Shown here piece by piece: positions 8,809 to 18,469 of a stretch of DNA of 64,000 nucleotides; positions within the stretch are counted from its first letter, which is position 1, and each line of letters starts with the position of its first letter. The translations under genes and the position numbers were made by a program. The notes under the pieces are model-generated. The model was not told the DNA's origin, made no database searches, and worked only from the letters and a program-made list of their open reading frames with translations. The stretch is from Kaistia granuli DSM 23481 (GTDB taxonomy: Bacteria; Pseudomonadota; Alphaproteobacteria; Rhizobiales; Kaistiaceae). The DNA is taken from NCBI RefSeq assembly GCF_000380505.1, contig NZ_AQYH01000007.1, positions 372,001-436,000 of the forward strand, written 5' to 3'.

Positions 8809-8949
8809 CGTCGCTCCGTCTTGTCCGTCACGCCCGCCGCCCCGATGACTGTAGCAAGAGAGCTGGTGCAGGGCGAGCCCGGAGGCAAGGTTTGGTACCG
8901 CATTCGGCACGCACGCGTCGGAGGCCGCGCGCGTGCCGAAGGGAAGTGG

Positions 8950-9699
8950 CTAGCGCATGCCGCCCGAAGCGAGCAGCCGTTCGCCGGTCAGCCAGCCCGA
9001 TTCCGGGGACGCGAGAAAGACTGCGATCGTGCCGATATCATCCGGCCGGCCGATACGGCCGAGCGGGGTCTGCGCGACGATCTGCTTTTCCAGTTCGCTG
9101 CCCGCCATGCCGGCCGCATGCGTGCCTTCGGTCTCGACGCTGCCCGGATTGATCGAGTTCACGCGGATGTTCTGGCCCGCAAGCTCCTTGGAGAGAACCT
9201 GGGTGATCCCGTCGACGGCGCTCTTGGTGGCGGTGTAGATCGACGAGTTGGCCATCGGCAGCTGGCTGATTGTGGAGCCGATGTTGATGACGCTGCCGCC
9301 CTCGGCGCCGAAATGCCGCACGCCTTCCTGGGTCGTCAGCAGCAGGCCGAGAACATTGGTGTTGAACTGGCGATGGAACTCTTCCTCTGTGAGGTCGTCG
9401 AGCGATCCGAACTGGTAGACGCCGGCATTGTTCACGAGGATGTCCAGCGAGCCAAAGGCCGCCTTCGCCTCGGCAAACAGGCGGGTGACGTCTGCCGACT
9501 TCGAAACGTCGCCCTGCACCGCGACGGCCTTGCCGCCCTTGCCCTCGATCTCCGCCACCACGCGGTCCGCGCCTTCCTTGCTGGAGGCGTAGTTGACCAC
9601 GACCGACGCGCCGGCGGCGGCCAACTCCCTGGCGATGCCCGCCCCGATACCCTTCGAAGCGCCCGTTACGACCGCTACCTTGCCTGTCAGCTTGCTCAA
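8950..9699 (-). CDS. Short-chain dehydrogenase/reductase
   Basis: 249-residue classical SDR oxidoreductase: cofactor loop TGASKGIG, NNAG, catalytic Ser in NIGST, and the Y-x3-K pair in YTATK, ending with the LLASGGM tail. Such enzymes reduce carbonyls or oxidise alcohols with NAD(P); the substrate cannot be read from sequence. Translation most likely starts at a TTG (9699) with AGGAG 8 bases upstream. It follows an ArsR-type repressor gene in the same direction, with an ATTAGAT...ATCTAAT operator between them, so it is probably repressor-controlled. Confidence 0.88.
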   Translation of the reverse strand: MSKLTGKVAVVTGASKGIGAGIARELAAAGASVVVNYASSKEGADRVVAEIEGKGGKAVAVQGDVSKSADVTRLFAEAKAAFGSLDILVNNAGVYQFGSLDDLTEEEFHRQFNTNVLGLLLTTQEGVRHFGAEGGSVINIGSTISQLPMANSSIYTATKSAVDGITQVLSKELAGQNIRVNSINPGSVETEGTHAAGMAGSELEKQIVAQTPLGRIGRPDDIGTIAVFLASPESGWLTGERLLASGGMR

Positions 9700-9729
9700 C
9701 GCATTCGCTCCTGTTGGATGGTCTTAATA

Positions 9730-9755
9730 ATTAGATATTTAGATAACCATCTAAT
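9730..9755. promoter_or_regulatory. ArsR-type operator upstream of the SDR gene
   Basis: ATTAGAT (9730-9736) and ATCTAAT (9749-9755) form an inverted repeat, and a further TTAGAT at 9739-9744 makes a tighter palindrome with the right arm (4-base gap). AT-rich TTAG/CTAA palindromes of this kind are typical targets of winged-helix ArsR/NolR regulators, and an ArsR gene lies immediately upstream. Confidence 0.6.
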
Positions 9756-9794
9756 CGTTACAAGAGCGAAATCAGACGAAAATTCGGCCAGGTT

Positions 9795-10121
9795 TCAGAT
9801 TTCGGAAAGTTGGGCCAGATAGGCGTCCAGCACGTCACGCTGCAGCACCAGGCTTGCAAATTTGCCTTCGCGTACAATCTCGATCAGGCCCGCCGTTTCC
9901 AGTTCCTTCAGATGATGGGAAATGGTGGCGGCGCTGACCTGGTGGCGCTGGATGATGCAGCTGCATGCCACCGGTGCGCTGGCAGTGCCGAGATCCTTCA
10001 GTATCTGGTAGCGGCGCGGCTCCGCCAGCGCCTTCGAGATCAGCACGATCTGCCGATCGCTGAGGCGAAGCGGCTCAGGTAGCTGGCTCGGATCGATGGG
10101 AAGCCTATTGGGGTCAGTCAT
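9795..10121 (-). CDS. ArsR-family transcriptional regulator
   Basis: 108-residue winged-helix repressor. The helix-turn-helix is in [19 protein letters not shown], and the following REGKFASL gives the wing. A Cys pair (VACSC) lies just before the recognition helix, where metal-sensing members carry their thiols, but further ligands are not evident, so an inducer cannot be named. The gene is upstream of and in line with the SDR. The start codon lies inside a 24-base palindrome and no Shine-Dalgarno is seen, which suggests autoregulation or leaderless translation. Confidence 0.85.
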   Translation of the reverse strand: MTDPNRLPIDPSQLPEPLRLSDRQIVLISKALAEPRRYQILKDLGTASAPVACSCIIQRHQVSAATISHHLKELETAGLIEIVREGKFASLVLQRDVLDAYLAQLSEI

Positions 10122-10130
10122 GACCCCAAT
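10107..10130. promoter_or_regulatory. Palindrome straddling the ArsR start codon
   Basis: ATTGGGGTCA (10107-10116) and TGACCCCAAT (10121-10130) are perfect 10-base arms around a 4-base spacer that includes part of the start codon of the arsR-type gene. It can act as a DNA operator for autoregulation or, in the mRNA, as a hairpin hiding the start. Confidence 0.55.
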
Positions 10131-10166
10131 ATCGGCATTGCTACGCAGCTTGGCAATTCTTGCCGT

Positions 10167-10184
10167 CGCCGCATGGCTGCGGCG
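10167..10184. terminator. GC hairpin downstream of lysA
   Basis: CGCCGC (10167-10172) and GCGGCG (10179-10184) pair around a 6-base loop, 12 bases past the lysA stop. There is no T-run, so termination activity is uncertain. Confidence 0.3.
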
Positions 10185-10195
10185 GAGCCGCGCGA

Positions 10196-11467
10196 TTACT
10201 CCGCCAGCCAGGGCGGCAGCCGGTCCATGCCGATCAGCTCATCATAGGTCTGGCGCGGCCGGATGACGGCGAACTGGTCGCCGTCGACGAGCACCTCGGC
10301 GGCGAGAGGCCGCGTGTTGTAGCTCGATCCCTGCACCGCGCCATAGGCGCCGGCCGTCATGACGGCGAGGAGGTCGCCGGGTTCGACGGCGGCCATGGTG
10401 CGGTCGAGCGCCAGGAAATCGCCCGTCTCGCAGACACCGCCAACGACATCGGCGAAGATCTCGCGCGTGCCGGGCTTCGGCAGGGTGACCGGCTGGATGT
10501 CATGATGCGCTTCGTAGAGCGTCGGGCGGATCAGATCGTTCATGCCGGCGTCGACGATGACGAAGGTCTTGGCGGCGCCTTCCTTCACATAGACGACCTC
10601 GGAGACGAGGATGCCGGCATTGCCGACGATCATCCGGCCCGGTTCGAACAGGATCTTCGCACCGAGATTGCCGAGCCGCTTGCGGACGATCGCCGCATAG
10701 GCGGTCGGCTCCGGCGGGGCCTCGCGGTCGAGATGGTAGGGAATGCCGAGGCCGCCACCGCCGTCGACATGGTCGATCTGGTGGCCATCGGCGCGCAGGT
10801 CGCGCACCAGGTCGGCGAGCAGGCCATAGGCCGCGTCATACGGCTCCATGTCGGTGATCTGGCTGCCGATGTGCATGTCGACGCCGGCGACGCGAAGGCC
10901 CGGCAGCGTCGCGGCATGGGCATAGACCTCGCGGGCGCGCTCATAGGGAATGCCGAACTTGTTCTCGGCCTTGCCGGTGGTGATCTTGGCGTGCGTCTTG
11001 GCGTCGACATCCGGATTGATGCGCAGCGAGATGGTCGCGGTCTTGCCCTTGGCGGTCGCGATCTCGGAGATCCTGGCCAGCTCCGGCTCGGATTCGACGT
11101 TGAAGCAGAGGATGCCGGTGTCGAGCGCCAGCGCGATCTCGCGCGCCGTCTTGGCGACGCCCGAGAAGACGATCTTTTCCGGCGGGCAGCCGGCGGCGAG
11201 CGCCCGGCGCAGTTCGCCTTCCGAGACGACGTCCATGCCGGCGCCCTCGGCGACCAGCGTCTTCAGCACGGCCTGGTTGGAATTCGCCTTGACCGCATAG
11301 CAGACCAGCGTGTCGAGGCCGGCCAGCGCTTCGCGGAACACGCGGAAATGGCGGACGAGCGTCGCGGTCGAATAGCAGTAGAACGGCGTGCCGACGGCTT
11401 CAGCGATATCGGCGATCGCCACGTCCTCGGCGTAAAGCGCGCCGTCGCGATATTCGAAATGGTTCAT
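10196..11467 (-). CDS. lysA: Diaminopimelate decarboxylase
   Basis: 423-residue PLP enzyme making the last step of lysine synthesis, meso-diaminopimelate to L-lysine. The PLP lysine is in CYAVKANSN, the phosphate-binding GGGLGIPY and the CETGD substrate motif are all present. The ATG at 11467 gives the usual [10 protein letters not shown]-terminus; a GTG at 11506 with GGAGAGG upstream is an alternative, but that ribosome-like sequence belongs to a REP-like palindrome. It lies downstream of the LptM-like gene and argH in one direction. Confidence 0.93.
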   Translation of the reverse strand: MNHFEYRDGALYAEDVAIADIAEAVGTPFYCYSTATLVRHFRVFREALAGLDTLVCYAVKANSNQAVLKTLVAEGAGMDVVSEGELRRALAAGCPPEKIVFSGVAKTAREIALALDTGILCFNVESEPELARISEIATAKGKTATISLRINPDVDAKTHAKITTGKAENKFGIPYERAREVYAHAATLPGLRVAGVDMHIGSQITDMEPYDAAYGLLADLVRDLRADGHQIDHVDGGGGLGIPYHLDREAPPEPTAYAAIVRKRLGNLGAKILFEPGRMIVGNAGILVSEVVYVKEGAAKTFVIVDAGMNDLIRPTLYEAHHDIQPVTLPKPGTREIFADVVGGVCETGDFLALDRTMAAVEPGDLLAVMTAGAYGAVQGSSYNTRPLAAEVLVDGDQFAVIRPRQTYDELIGMDRLPPWLAE

Positions 11468-11512
11468 GGCAACATTCTTCGGGTCGAATATGGGGAGGCT
11501 GCGCACTTGCTT

Positions 11513-11631
11513 ACCTCTCCCTGAGGGAGAGGTCGGACCGCAGGTCCGGGTGAGGGCTTACGCCCTCTCCTGAGAATTCCCTAAACCCTCACCCGCCGGC
11601 TTCGCCGTCGACCTCTCCCTCAGGGAGAGGT
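11513..11631. repeat. Inverted pair of REP-like palindromic repeats
   Basis: Two near-identical units face each other. Unit 1 (11513-11556) has the palindrome ACCTCTCCCT-g-AGGGAGAGGT, then CGGACC-GCA-GGTCCG, then GGTGAGGG. Unit 2 (11586-11631) is its reverse complement with a variant middle hairpin. GAGGGC-TTAC-GCCCTC (11552-11567) sits between them. Such elements are scattered in many copies in intergenic DNA of Hyphomicrobiales; here they fill the lysA-lptM gap. Confidence 0.8.
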
Positions 11632-11667
11632 GAGGCGCGAGGGTCTGCATTGGGGGATCAGGCTGAG

Positions 11668-11865
11668 CTAGAGCAGCTTGTCGATGAACAGCGAGCGATC
11701 CGGTTTCGACGGCTGCGAGATGTCGGGCTTCTTGCCGTCCGGGCCGGGCTGTTCGGCGGAGAGCGCCTGCGGACCGCCCGGCGGCGGCTCCGGAGCACCC
11801 TTCACGCCGCAACCGGCGAGCGCCAGGGCGGCGGACATCAGAAGGATTCGGGCAGCAAGGGCCAA
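11668..11865 (-). CDS. lptM: Small LptM-like lipoprotein
   Basis: A 65-residue lipoprotein with signal peptide and lipobox LALAGC followed by GVKGAPEPPP, the pattern of LptM (formerly YifL), which in E. coli binds the LptDE complex that inserts lipopolysaccharide. Translation was set at the TTG at 11865 because AGGAG lies 7 bases upstream and this gives a proper signal sequence; the ATG at 11934 has a long charged leader. Position between argH and lysA is usual for this family in alphaproteobacteria. Confidence 0.8.
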   Translation of the reverse strand: MALAARILLMSAALALAGCGVKGAPEPPPGGPQALSAEQPGPDGKKPDISQPSKPDRSLFIDKLL

Positions 11866-11958
11866 GGGGCTTCTCCTGGAGGGCTCGGCGATCCGGCGGC
11901 ATCTTAGCCGATCGCGCTGCCCCGTCATTGTCAAAGTTGGCTCGATCGGCGGAGCCGA

Positions 11959-13353
11959 TCAGGCCTTCATCTCGCGAGCCAGCGCCCGTTGCCAACGCTT
12001 CGCCTGCGAGCGCACATTCTTCGGGGAGGTGCCGCCATAGGAAGTGCGGCTGCGGACGGACTTGTCGACCGTCAGCACCGAATAGACCGCGTCGGTGATG
12101 GCCGGATGCACGGCCTGCATCTCGGCGAGCGTCACCTTGGTCAGCTCGACGCCGCGCTCCGAGGCGATCGCGACGATGCGGCCCGTCACATGATGGGCCT
12201 CGCGGAACGGCATGTTCAGTTCGCGCACCAGCCAGTCGGCGAGATCGGTCGCGGTCGCGAAGCCCGAACCGGCCGCCTTCTTCAGCGTGGCGGCTTCCGG
12301 CTCCATGTCGAGCACCATGCCGGTGGTCGCGGCGATCGCCAGTTCCAGGCTCTCGAACGCGTCGAAGGCCTGTTCCTTGTCTTCCTGCATATCCTTCTGA
12401 TAGGCGAGCGGAAGACCCTTCATGACGATCTGCAGCGCCGTCTGGGCGCCGATGATGCGGCCGGTCTTGGCCCGCACCAGTTCGGCGGCGTCCGGATTGC
12501 GCTTCTGCGGCATGATCGACGAGCCGGTGGTGAACTTGTCGGAAAGCTTGATGAAGCGGAACTGCGCCGACGACCAGATCACGATCTCCTCGGCGAAGCG
12601 GGAGAGGTGGATGGCGCAGAGGCTCGCCGCCGCCAGCGCCTCGATGACGAAGTCGCGGTCGGAGACGCTGTCGAGCGAATTCGCGGTCGGGCGGTCGAAG
12701 CCGAGCGCCTGCGCCGTCTGGAAGCGGTCGATCGGGAACGAGGTGCCGGCGAGCGCCGCGGCGCCGAGCGGATTTTCGTTGAGGCGGCGGCGCGCGTCCT
12801 GGAAGCGGCCGCGGTCGCGGCCGATCATCTCGACATAGGCCAGCATGTGGTGGCCGAAGGTCACCGGCTGGGCACTCTGCAGATGGGTGAAGCCCGGCAT
12901 GACCTGGCCGGCATGGGCGAAGGCCTTGTCTGCGAGCGCCACCTGCAGGTCGCGCAGCGCCAGATCCATGGCGTCGATCGTGTCGCGGACCCAGAGCTTG
13001 AAGTCGGTCGCCACCTGGTCGTTGCGCGAGCGGGCGGTGTGCAGCCGGCCGGCTGCGTCGCCGATCAGTTCCTTCAGGCGCGACTCGATATTGAGGTGGA
13101 TGTCCTCGAGCGCGCGGGAGAATTTGAACTCGCCCGCTTCGATTTCGCGCAGGATGGCGTCTAGACCTGCCGTGATCTTTTCGGCATCGTCCGCGCCAAT
13201 GATGCCCTGACGGGCGAGCATGGCAGCATGCGCCTTCGAGCCGGCAATGTCCTGACGGTAGAGCTTCTGGTCGAAACCGATCGACGCGTTGATCTCTTCC
13301 ATGATGGCGGCCGGACCTTCGGAGAAGCGGCCGCCCCACATCGAATTGCTCAT
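11959..13353 (-). CDS. argH: Argininosuccinate lyase
   Basis: 464-residue enzyme of arginine synthesis that splits argininosuccinate into arginine and fumarate in the cytosol. The fumarase/aspartase signature [12 protein letters not shown] is intact, and the N-terminus [10 protein letters not shown] is typical. An AGAGGG precedes the ATG. It is divergent from the TlpA-like gene with only 26 bases between starts. Confidence 0.95.
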   Translation of the reverse strand: MSNSMWGGRFSEGPAAIMEEINASIGFDQKLYRQDIAGSKAHAAMLARQGIIGADDAEKITAGLDAILREIEAGEFKFSRALEDIHLNIESRLKELIGDAAGRLHTARSRNDQVATDFKLWVRDTIDAMDLALRDLQVALADKAFAHAGQVMPGFTHLQSAQPVTFGHHMLAYVEMIGRDRGRFQDARRRLNENPLGAAALAGTSFPIDRFQTAQALGFDRPTANSLDSVSDRDFVIEALAAASLCAIHLSRFAEEIVIWSSAQFRFIKLSDKFTTGSSIMPQKRNPDAAELVRAKTGRIIGAQTALQIVMKGLPLAYQKDMQEDKEQAFDAFESLELAIAATTGMVLDMEPEAATLKKAAGSGFATATDLADWLVRELNMPFREAHHVTGRIVAIASERGVELTKVTLAEMQAVHPAITDAVYSVLTVDKSVRSRTSYGGTSPKNVRSQAKRWQRALAREMKA

Positions 13354-13379
13354 GTACCCTCTCTTGGAGGCAGGACGGA

Positions 13380-14045
13380 ATGAATGAGACGCGCGGTCAA
13401 TCGCGGCGCTGGACGGTAATCGGCCTTGCCGCGATCGCTGGCATCGCAGTGGGAGTCGCGGCGGTATACGTGACGGAGACCCGGAAAGGCAACGCTGTCG
13501 TTGAATGGTCGGGCGTCGACTGCGCCCCGGCGGTCAAGGCGGCGGGCCTTCTGGCACCCTTCGCCAAGGGGGAGGTCGCGGCTTTCCGCGTCGCCAGCGA
13601 GCCGGCGCTGCTCAGCGATCTCTCGTTCCAGAACGCCAGCGGCGACAAGGTCTCGATCGCCGATTTCGCCGGCAAGACGGTGCTCCTGAACCTCTGGGCG
13701 ACGTGGTGCGCGCCCTGCCGGCAGGAGATGCCGGCGCTCGATCGCCTCGACGCGGCGCATGAAGGGCAGGACTTCTCGGTCGTCGCCGTGTCGATCGACA
13801 CGCAGGATCCGGCCAAGCCGAAGGCTTTCCTCGACGAGATCGGCGTCAAGTCGCTCGCCTTCTACGGCGATCCGACCACCGGCATCTTCACCGGTCTCAA
13901 GAACAAGGGCATGGCCGTCGGCCTGCCGACGACGGTGCTGATCGACGGCAAGGGTTGCGCGCTCGGCGTGATGTCGGGACCGGCCGAGTGGGATTCCGAA
14001 GACGCCAAGGCACTGATCAAGGCGGCGACGGCGCCGTCCGCCTGA
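13380..14045 (+). CDS. tlpA: TlpA-like membrane-anchored thioredoxin
   Basis: 221-residue thiol:disulfide oxidoreductase facing the periplasm. One N-terminal helix (about residues 11-30) anchors a thioredoxin-fold domain with active site WCAPC and cis-proline in VGLPTT. TlpA of rhizobia keeps cysteines of cytochrome oxidase copper-centre proteins reduced. GGAGG lies 10 bases before the ATG. Divergence from argH is the conserved arrangement in Hyphomicrobiales. Confidence 0.9.
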   Translation: MNETRGQSRRWTVIGLAAIAGIAVGVAAVYVTETRKGNAVVEWSGVDCAPAVKAAGLLAPFAKGEVAAFRVASEPALLSDLSFQNASGDKVSIADFAGKTVLLNLWATWCAPCRQEMPALDRLDAAHEGQDFSVVAVSIDTQDPAKPKAFLDEIGVKSLAFYGDPTTGIFTGLKNKGMAVGLPTTVLIDGKGCALGVMSGPAEWDSEDAKALIKAATAPSA

Positions 14046-14059
14046 TCCGGCAGGCTCAA

Positions 14060-14083
14060 GGATGCGGCCCCCGGGCCGCATCC
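14060..14083. terminator. Bidirectional hairpin between tlpA and hbd
   Basis: GGATGCGGCCC (14060-14070) and GGGCCGCATCC (14073-14083) are perfect 11-base arms between two convergent genes. No T-run follows on either strand, so it may stop polymerase weakly or protect 3' ends. Confidence 0.55.
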
Positions 14084-14098
14084 GGCTCCTGGGGACAA

Positions 14099-14980
14099 TC
14101 AGCGGGTCGGGACGGGGTGCTCGCCGCGATAGTCATAGAAGCCGCGATTGGTCTTGCGGCCGAGCCAGCCGGCCTCGACATATTTCACCAGCAGCGGGCA
14201 GGGGCGGTACTTCGAATCCGCCAGACCCTCATAGAGCACCTGCATGATCGATAGGCAGGTGTCGAGGCCGATGAAATCGGCGAGCTGCAGCGGACCCATC
14301 GGATGGTTGGCACCGAGCTTCATCGCCGTGTCGATGGCGTCGACCGAGCCGACGCCTTCATACAGCACGTAGATCGCCTCGTTGATCATCGGCAGCAGGA
14401 TGCGGTTGACGATGAAGCCCGGGAAATCCTCGGAGACGGTCGCGGTCTTGTTCAGCTGCGCGACATAGCCCTTGGACGCCTCGAAGGTCTCGTCGCCGGT
14501 GGCGATGCCGCGGATCAGCTCGACCAGCTGCATGACCGGGACCGGGTTCATGAAGTGGATGCCGATGAAGCGCTCGGGACGGTCGGTCGCCGAGGCGAGG
14601 CGGGTGATCGAGATCGACGAGGTGTTGGTGGCGAGCATCGCCTCCGGCTTCAGGGCCGGGCAGATGCCGGCGAAGATCTTGCGCTTGGTCTGCTCGTCCT
14701 CGGTCGCCGCCTCGATGACGAGATCGCAGGTGCCGAGCGCGTCGACGCTGACCGCCGGCTTGACGCGGGCCAGCGCCGCCTTGCGATCTTCCTCGGTGAT
14801 CCGGCCGGAATGAACCTGGCGCGAGAGATTGCCGTCGATGGTGGCAAGGCCCTTGCGGACCCGCTCCTCGGCGAGGTCGTGGATGAAGACCTCGTAGCCG
14901 GCAAGCGCGCTCACATGGGCGATACCGTTGCCCATCTGACCGGCTCCGATGACGCCGATCGTCTTAATCGCGGTGCTCAT
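14099..14980 (-). CDS. 3-hydroxybutyryl-CoA dehydrogenase
   Basis: 293-residue NAD(P)-dependent enzyme interconverting 3-hydroxybutyryl-CoA and acetoacetyl-CoA. The Rossmann motif [11 protein letters not shown] is near the N-terminus; the catalytic His is in [11 protein letters not shown] and the [11 protein letters not shown] segment matches the family. It lies 124 bases after etfA in the same direction, a frequent alphaproteobacterial pairing of beta-oxidation or polyhydroxybutyrate metabolism with the flavoprotein electron acceptor. Confidence 0.92.
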   Translation of the reverse strand: MSTAIKTIGVIGAGQMGNGIAHVSALAGYEVFIHDLAEERVRKGLATIDGNLSRQVHSGRITEEDRKAALARVKPAVSVDALGTCDLVIEAATEDEQTKRKIFAGICPALKPEAMLATNTSSISITRLASATDRPERFIGIHFMNPVPVMQLVELIRGIATGDETFEASKGYVAQLNKTATVSEDFPGFIVNRILLPMINEAIYVLYEGVGSVDAIDTAMKLGANHPMGPLQLADFIGLDTCLSIMQVLYEGLADSKYRPCPLLVKYVEAGWLGRKTNRGFYDYRGEHPVPTR

Positions 14981-15104
14981 GCCCCAAGGGCTCCTTTGTC
15001 GTCTCGAACCAAATGCGGGTCTGAAAAATGATGCGGCCGCGCTCGACGACCGGGAGGTCAGTCGAGCACGGCCGGCGGGATTGTCAACCGACCTTGGTAA
15101 ACGC

Positions 15105-16040
15105 TTAGTTTGCGAGTGCCTTGGTCAGCGCAGGAACGACCGTGAACAGGTCGTCGACGAGGCCGTAATCGGCGACCTGGAAGATCGGCGCGTCGCCGTC
15201 CTTGTTGATCGCGACGATGACCTTCGAGTCCTTCATGCCGGCGAGATGCTGGATCGCGCCCGAGATGCCGACGGCGATGTAGAGCTCCGGTGCGACCACC
15301 TTGCCAGTCTGGCCGACCTGCCAATCGTTCGGCGCATAGCCGGCGTCGACCGCGGCGCGAGAGGCGCCGATGGCCGCCTTGAGCTGGTCGGCGAGCGGGG
15401 CGATCACTTCCTGGAACTTGTCGGCCGAGCCGAGCGCGCGGCCGCCGGAAACGATGACGCGGGCCGAGGCGAGCTCCGGCCGGTCGGAAACGGAGAGTTC
15501 CGCGCCGACGAAGCGGGAGAGGCCGGCATCGGCCGGCGCCGCGATCGTCTCGATCGCCGCGTTGCCGCCGGTTGCGGCCGCCGGGAAGGCGGCGATTCGG
15601 ACCGTCAGGACCAGCTTCTTGTCGCTTGTCTGCACCGTCTCGATGGCGTTGCCGGCATAGATCGGGCGCTCGAACGTGTCGGGAGCCACGACCTTGGTGA
15701 TTTCGGACACCTGCATCACGTCGAGCAGTGCCGCGACGCGCGGCGCGACGTTCTTACCGGCCGAGGTGGCCGGGGCGACGATCGCCTCATACTTGTCGGC
15801 GAGCGACAGCACGAGGTCGGCCAGCGGCTCGGCGCGGCGGTTGGCGAGGCTCTCGCCATCGGCCAGCAGCACGGTGCGCACGCCGGCGAGCTGCGCCGCC
15901 GCGTCGGCCACCGCCTTGGCCTGGTGGCCGGCGACGAGGATGTCGATCGGCTTGCCGAGGGCCTGAGCCGCGCTCAATGCCTTGGCCGTCGCCTCGTTCA
16001 GATGAACGTCGTCATGTTCCGCGATGATCAGCGTGGCCAT
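15105..16040 (-). CDS. etfA: Electron transfer flavoprotein alpha subunit
   Basis: 311-residue FAD-binding subunit of the heterodimeric ETF that takes electrons from acyl-CoA dehydrogenases to ETF-ubiquinone oxidoreductase. The C-terminal FAD signature is seen as [17 protein letters not shown] followed by [12 protein letters not shown]. It starts one base after the etfB stop, so the two subunits are translationally coupled. Confidence 0.95.
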   Translation of the reverse strand: MATLIIAEHDDVHLNEATAKALSAAQALGKPIDILVAGHQAKAVADAAAQLAGVRTVLLADGESLANRRAEPLADLVLSLADKYEAIVAPATSAGKNVAPRVAALLDVMQVSEITKVVAPDTFERPIYAGNAIETVQTSDKKLVLTVRIAAFPAAATGGNAAIETIAAPADAGLSRFVGAELSVSDRPELASARVIVSGGRALGSADKFQEVIAPLADQLKAAIGASRAAVDAGYAPNDWQVGQTGKVVAPELYIAVGISGAIQHLAGMKDSKVIVAINKDGDAPIFQVADYGLVDDLFTVVPALTKALAN

Positions 16041-16041
16041 C

Positions 16042-16791
16042 TCAGAGTACTCCCGCCTGCTTGAGCTTCGCGACGAGTTCGTCGACCGAACCGAGCTTGA
16101 CGCCGGCGGTGCGGCCCGTCGGCTCGACCGTCTTCAGCACGGTCAGGCGCGGCGCCGCGTCGACGCCGAGCGCCTCCGGCGTCGTCTCGTCGAGCGGCTT
16201 CTTCTTCGCCTTCATGATGTTCGGCAGCGAGGCGTAGCGCGGCTCGTTCAGACGGAGATCCGTGGTGACGATCGCCGGCAGCTTGAGCTGCAGCGTCTCC
16301 AGGCCACCGTCGATCTCGCGCGTCACGTCGACCGTGCCGTCGCCGATGACGACCTTGGAGGCGAAGGTCGCCTGCGGCCAGCCGAGCAGGGCGGCCAGCA
16401 TCTGGCCGGTCTGGTTCGAATCGTCGTCGATCGCCTGCTTGCCGAGGATGACGAGGCCGGGCTGTTCGGTGGCGATGACCGCCTTCAGCAGCTTCGCAAC
16501 GGCGAGCGGCTCGACACTGGCGGCGTCCGTCTTCACCAGCACGGCGCGATCGGCGCCCATGGCGAGGCCAGTGCGCAGCGTCTCGGCCGATTTGTCGGAG
16601 CCGATCGATACGACGACGACTTCCGTCGCCTTGCCGGCTTCCTTCAAACGCAACGCTTCTTCGACAGCGATTTCGTCGAAGGGATTCATCGACATTTTGA
16701 CGTTGGCGAGATCGACGCCGGTGCCATCCGCCTTGACCCGGATCTTGACGTTGGTGTCGACAACCCGCTTGACGGGCACGAGGATTTTCAT
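16042..16791 (-). CDS. etfB: Electron transfer flavoprotein beta subunit
   Basis: 249-residue AMP-binding subunit of ETF. The start [12 protein letters not shown], the core [19 protein letters not shown] and the signature around [19 protein letters not shown] (the loop contacting acyl-CoA dehydrogenases) are typical. It is the upstream partner of etfA in a minus-strand operon with hbd. Confidence 0.95.
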   Translation of the reverse strand: MKILVPVKRVVDTNVKIRVKADGTGVDLANVKMSMNPFDEIAVEEALRLKEAGKATEVVVVSIGSDKSAETLRTGLAMGADRAVLVKTDAASVEPLAVAKLLKAVIATEQPGLVILGKQAIDDDSNQTGQMLAALLGWPQATFASKVVIGDGTVDVTREIDGGLETLQLKLPAIVTTDLRLNEPRYASLPNIMKAKKKPLDETTPEALGVDAAPRLTVLKTVEPTGRTAGVKLGSVDELVAKLKQAGVL

Positions 16792-16895
16792 CTCGGTGAT
16801 TATCCTTTCGCTGCAGCGATTTGCGGAGCGTTTGGCGCGGGACCGTACCGGCGGGTTCGCTAGGAGTCAACGCAAGTCCGGCAGGCTGGAACGGC

Positions 16896-17615
16896 TCAAA
16901 CCACAGGGTCGACCGGCAGTGCCTCGTCCGCCGGTCGCGCCAGAAGTGGCACGCCCGGACGGCGCAGGAACAGCACCAGAACGGTGCCCATGACCAGGCC
17001 GCCGAGATGGGCGGCCCAGGAGATCTCGCCGGGTGGACCGAAGGCGAAATTGTAGACCTGCAGCAGGATCCAGAAGCCGAGCACCCAGACGGTCCTGAGC
17101 CGGATGGGAATACGAAACAGCAGCAGGATCCAGATCTTCACGCGAGGATGCAGCAGGAGGTAGGCTGCGATCACGCCGGCGACCGAGCCGGAGGCGCCGA
17201 TCAGGGCGATATCGGAGCCGGGCTCGACCGCGACATGCGCCAAACCGCCGCCGATGGCGCACAGGAAATAGAACAGGATGAAGCGCCAGTGCCCCATCGC
17301 ATCCTCGACATTGTCGCCGAAGACCCAGAGGAACAGCATGTTTCCGGCAAGGTGCCAGATGTCGCCATGCAGGAAGGACGAGGTGATGAAGGTCAGATAT
17401 TCCGGCGCGTGGAAGATGCCGGGAGTGCGGATGTGGATGCCGGCCAGCGTCGAAGGGATCAGGCCGAAAGCCATTACCGACGCGGCTTCGGCGTCGGCGT
17501 TACCGGCGCGCTGGTAGATCAGGAAGATCAGGCAGTTCAGGACCACCAGCCCGCGCGTGACCCAGGGAAAGCGGATGTATCGCAACGGATTCTGATCGTG
17601 GAACGGCACGAACAT
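16896..17615 (-). CDS. Rhomboid-family intramembrane serine protease
   Basis: 239-residue polytopic protein with about six helices. The rhomboid motifs are all present: HGDIWHLAGNMLFLWVFGD, the catalytic serine in GASGSVAG, and the catalytic histidine in AAHLGG. Rhomboids cleave membrane helices; targets here are unknown. It follows the adenosyltransferase gene by 9 bases and precedes etfB, a conserved order. Confidence 0.92.
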   Translation of the reverse strand: MFVPFHDQNPLRYIRFPWVTRGLVVLNCLIFLIYQRAGNADAEAASVMAFGLIPSTLAGIHIRTPGIFHAPEYLTFITSSFLHGDIWHLAGNMLFLWVFGDNVEDAMGHWRFILFYFLCAIGGGLAHVAVEPGSDIALIGASGSVAGVIAAYLLLHPRVKIWILLLFRIPIRLRTVWVLGFWILLQVYNFAFGPPGEISWAAHLGGLVMGTVLVLFLRRPGVPLLARPADEALPVDPVV

Positions 17616-17624
17616 GTGTCGTCC

Positions 17625-18191
17625 TCAGCGATTCTGACCCGGCACCCACAGGACATCCGTGGCGCCGCGATCATTGACATAACGCGCCGCCACGAACAGG
17701 AAATCCGACAGGCGGTTGATGTAGCGGATGGCGGCGGCATTGACCGCTTCGCGCGAGGCGAGGTCGACCATGACGCGCTCGGCGCGCCTGGCGACGGTGC
17801 GCGCCAGATGCAGATGCGCCGCGGCGGGAGAGCCGCCCGGTAGCACGAAGGAGCGCAGCGGGCTCAGTTCGGCGTTCAACTGGTCGATCTCGGCTTCCAG
17901 GCGGTCGGTCTGCGCGTCGACCATGCGCAGTGCCTCGCGTCCCGGCTTCAGGCCCGCTTCCGGCGTCGAGAGATCGGCGCCGAGGTCGAACAGGTCGTTC
18001 TGGATCCGAGCCAGCATCTGATCGAGCGTATCGGTGACGTAGAGACGCGCGGCGCCGATATGGGCGTTTGTCTCGTCGATCGTGCCGTAGCTCTCGACCC
18101 TGAGGTCCGATTTGGCCCGCCGCTCCCCGGTGACGAGGGCGGTGGTGCCGTCATCGCCCGTCCTTGTGTATATGCGGGTGAGCGCGACCAT
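17625..18191 (-). CDS. Cob(I)alamin adenosyltransferase, PduO type
   Basis: 188-residue enzyme that transfers adenosyl from ATP to cob(I)alamin to give coenzyme B12. The ATP-binding N-terminal motif TRTGDDGTT, the GTIDETNAHIG segment, and the C-terminal YINRLSDFLFVAAR block define the PduO class. It lies between the small two-helix protein (7 bases) and the rhomboid gene (9 bases), implying one transcript. Confidence 0.93.
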   Translation of the reverse strand: MVALTRIYTRTGDDGTTALVTGERRAKSDLRVESYGTIDETNAHIGAARLYVTDTLDQMLARIQNDLFDLGADLSTPEAGLKPGREALRMVDAQTDRLEAEIDQLNAELSPLRSFVLPGGSPAAAHLHLARTVARRAERVMVDLASREAVNAAAIRYINRLSDFLFVAARYVNDRGATDVLWVPGQNR

Positions 18192-18198
18192 GATGTCC

Positions 18199-18390
18199 TC
18201 AGCGGGAGGCGAAATAGAGGGCGGCCATCATGATCACCACGGCGGCGAACTGCAGCAGGACGCGAAGGCGCATCAGCTTCTGCGACCGCTCGGGCGATCC
18301 GCCGCGCACCATGTTGAAGAGACCGAACAGCAGCACGACGGCAACGGCGCCCAGCGCGATCGGGATCAGGTAGTAGAAAAAGCTGTTCAT
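18199..18390 (-). CDS. Small two-helix membrane protein (HIG1-like)
   Basis: 63 residues with two predicted membrane helices (about 5-26 and 40-60) joined by a short basic loop RGGSPERSQKLMRLR. This matches the twin-transmembrane small proteins with a hypoxia-induced (HIG1-like) domain found upstream of the adenosyltransferase in Hyphomicrobiales; in other systems such proteins associate with respiratory complexes. The ATG at 18390 is used because the longer frame adds an arginine-rich leader. Confidence 0.75.
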   Translation of the reverse strand: MNSFFYYLIPIALGAVAVVLLFGLFNMVRGGSPERSQKLMRLRVLLQFAAVVIMMAALYFASR

Positions 18391-18469
18391 CGGGCTCTTG
18401 CTTCCGGAATCGGATGATCCGCCCTTATACGCCCGATCCGCTGCTCGTCGCCACCGGCGCGCCCTGCGT

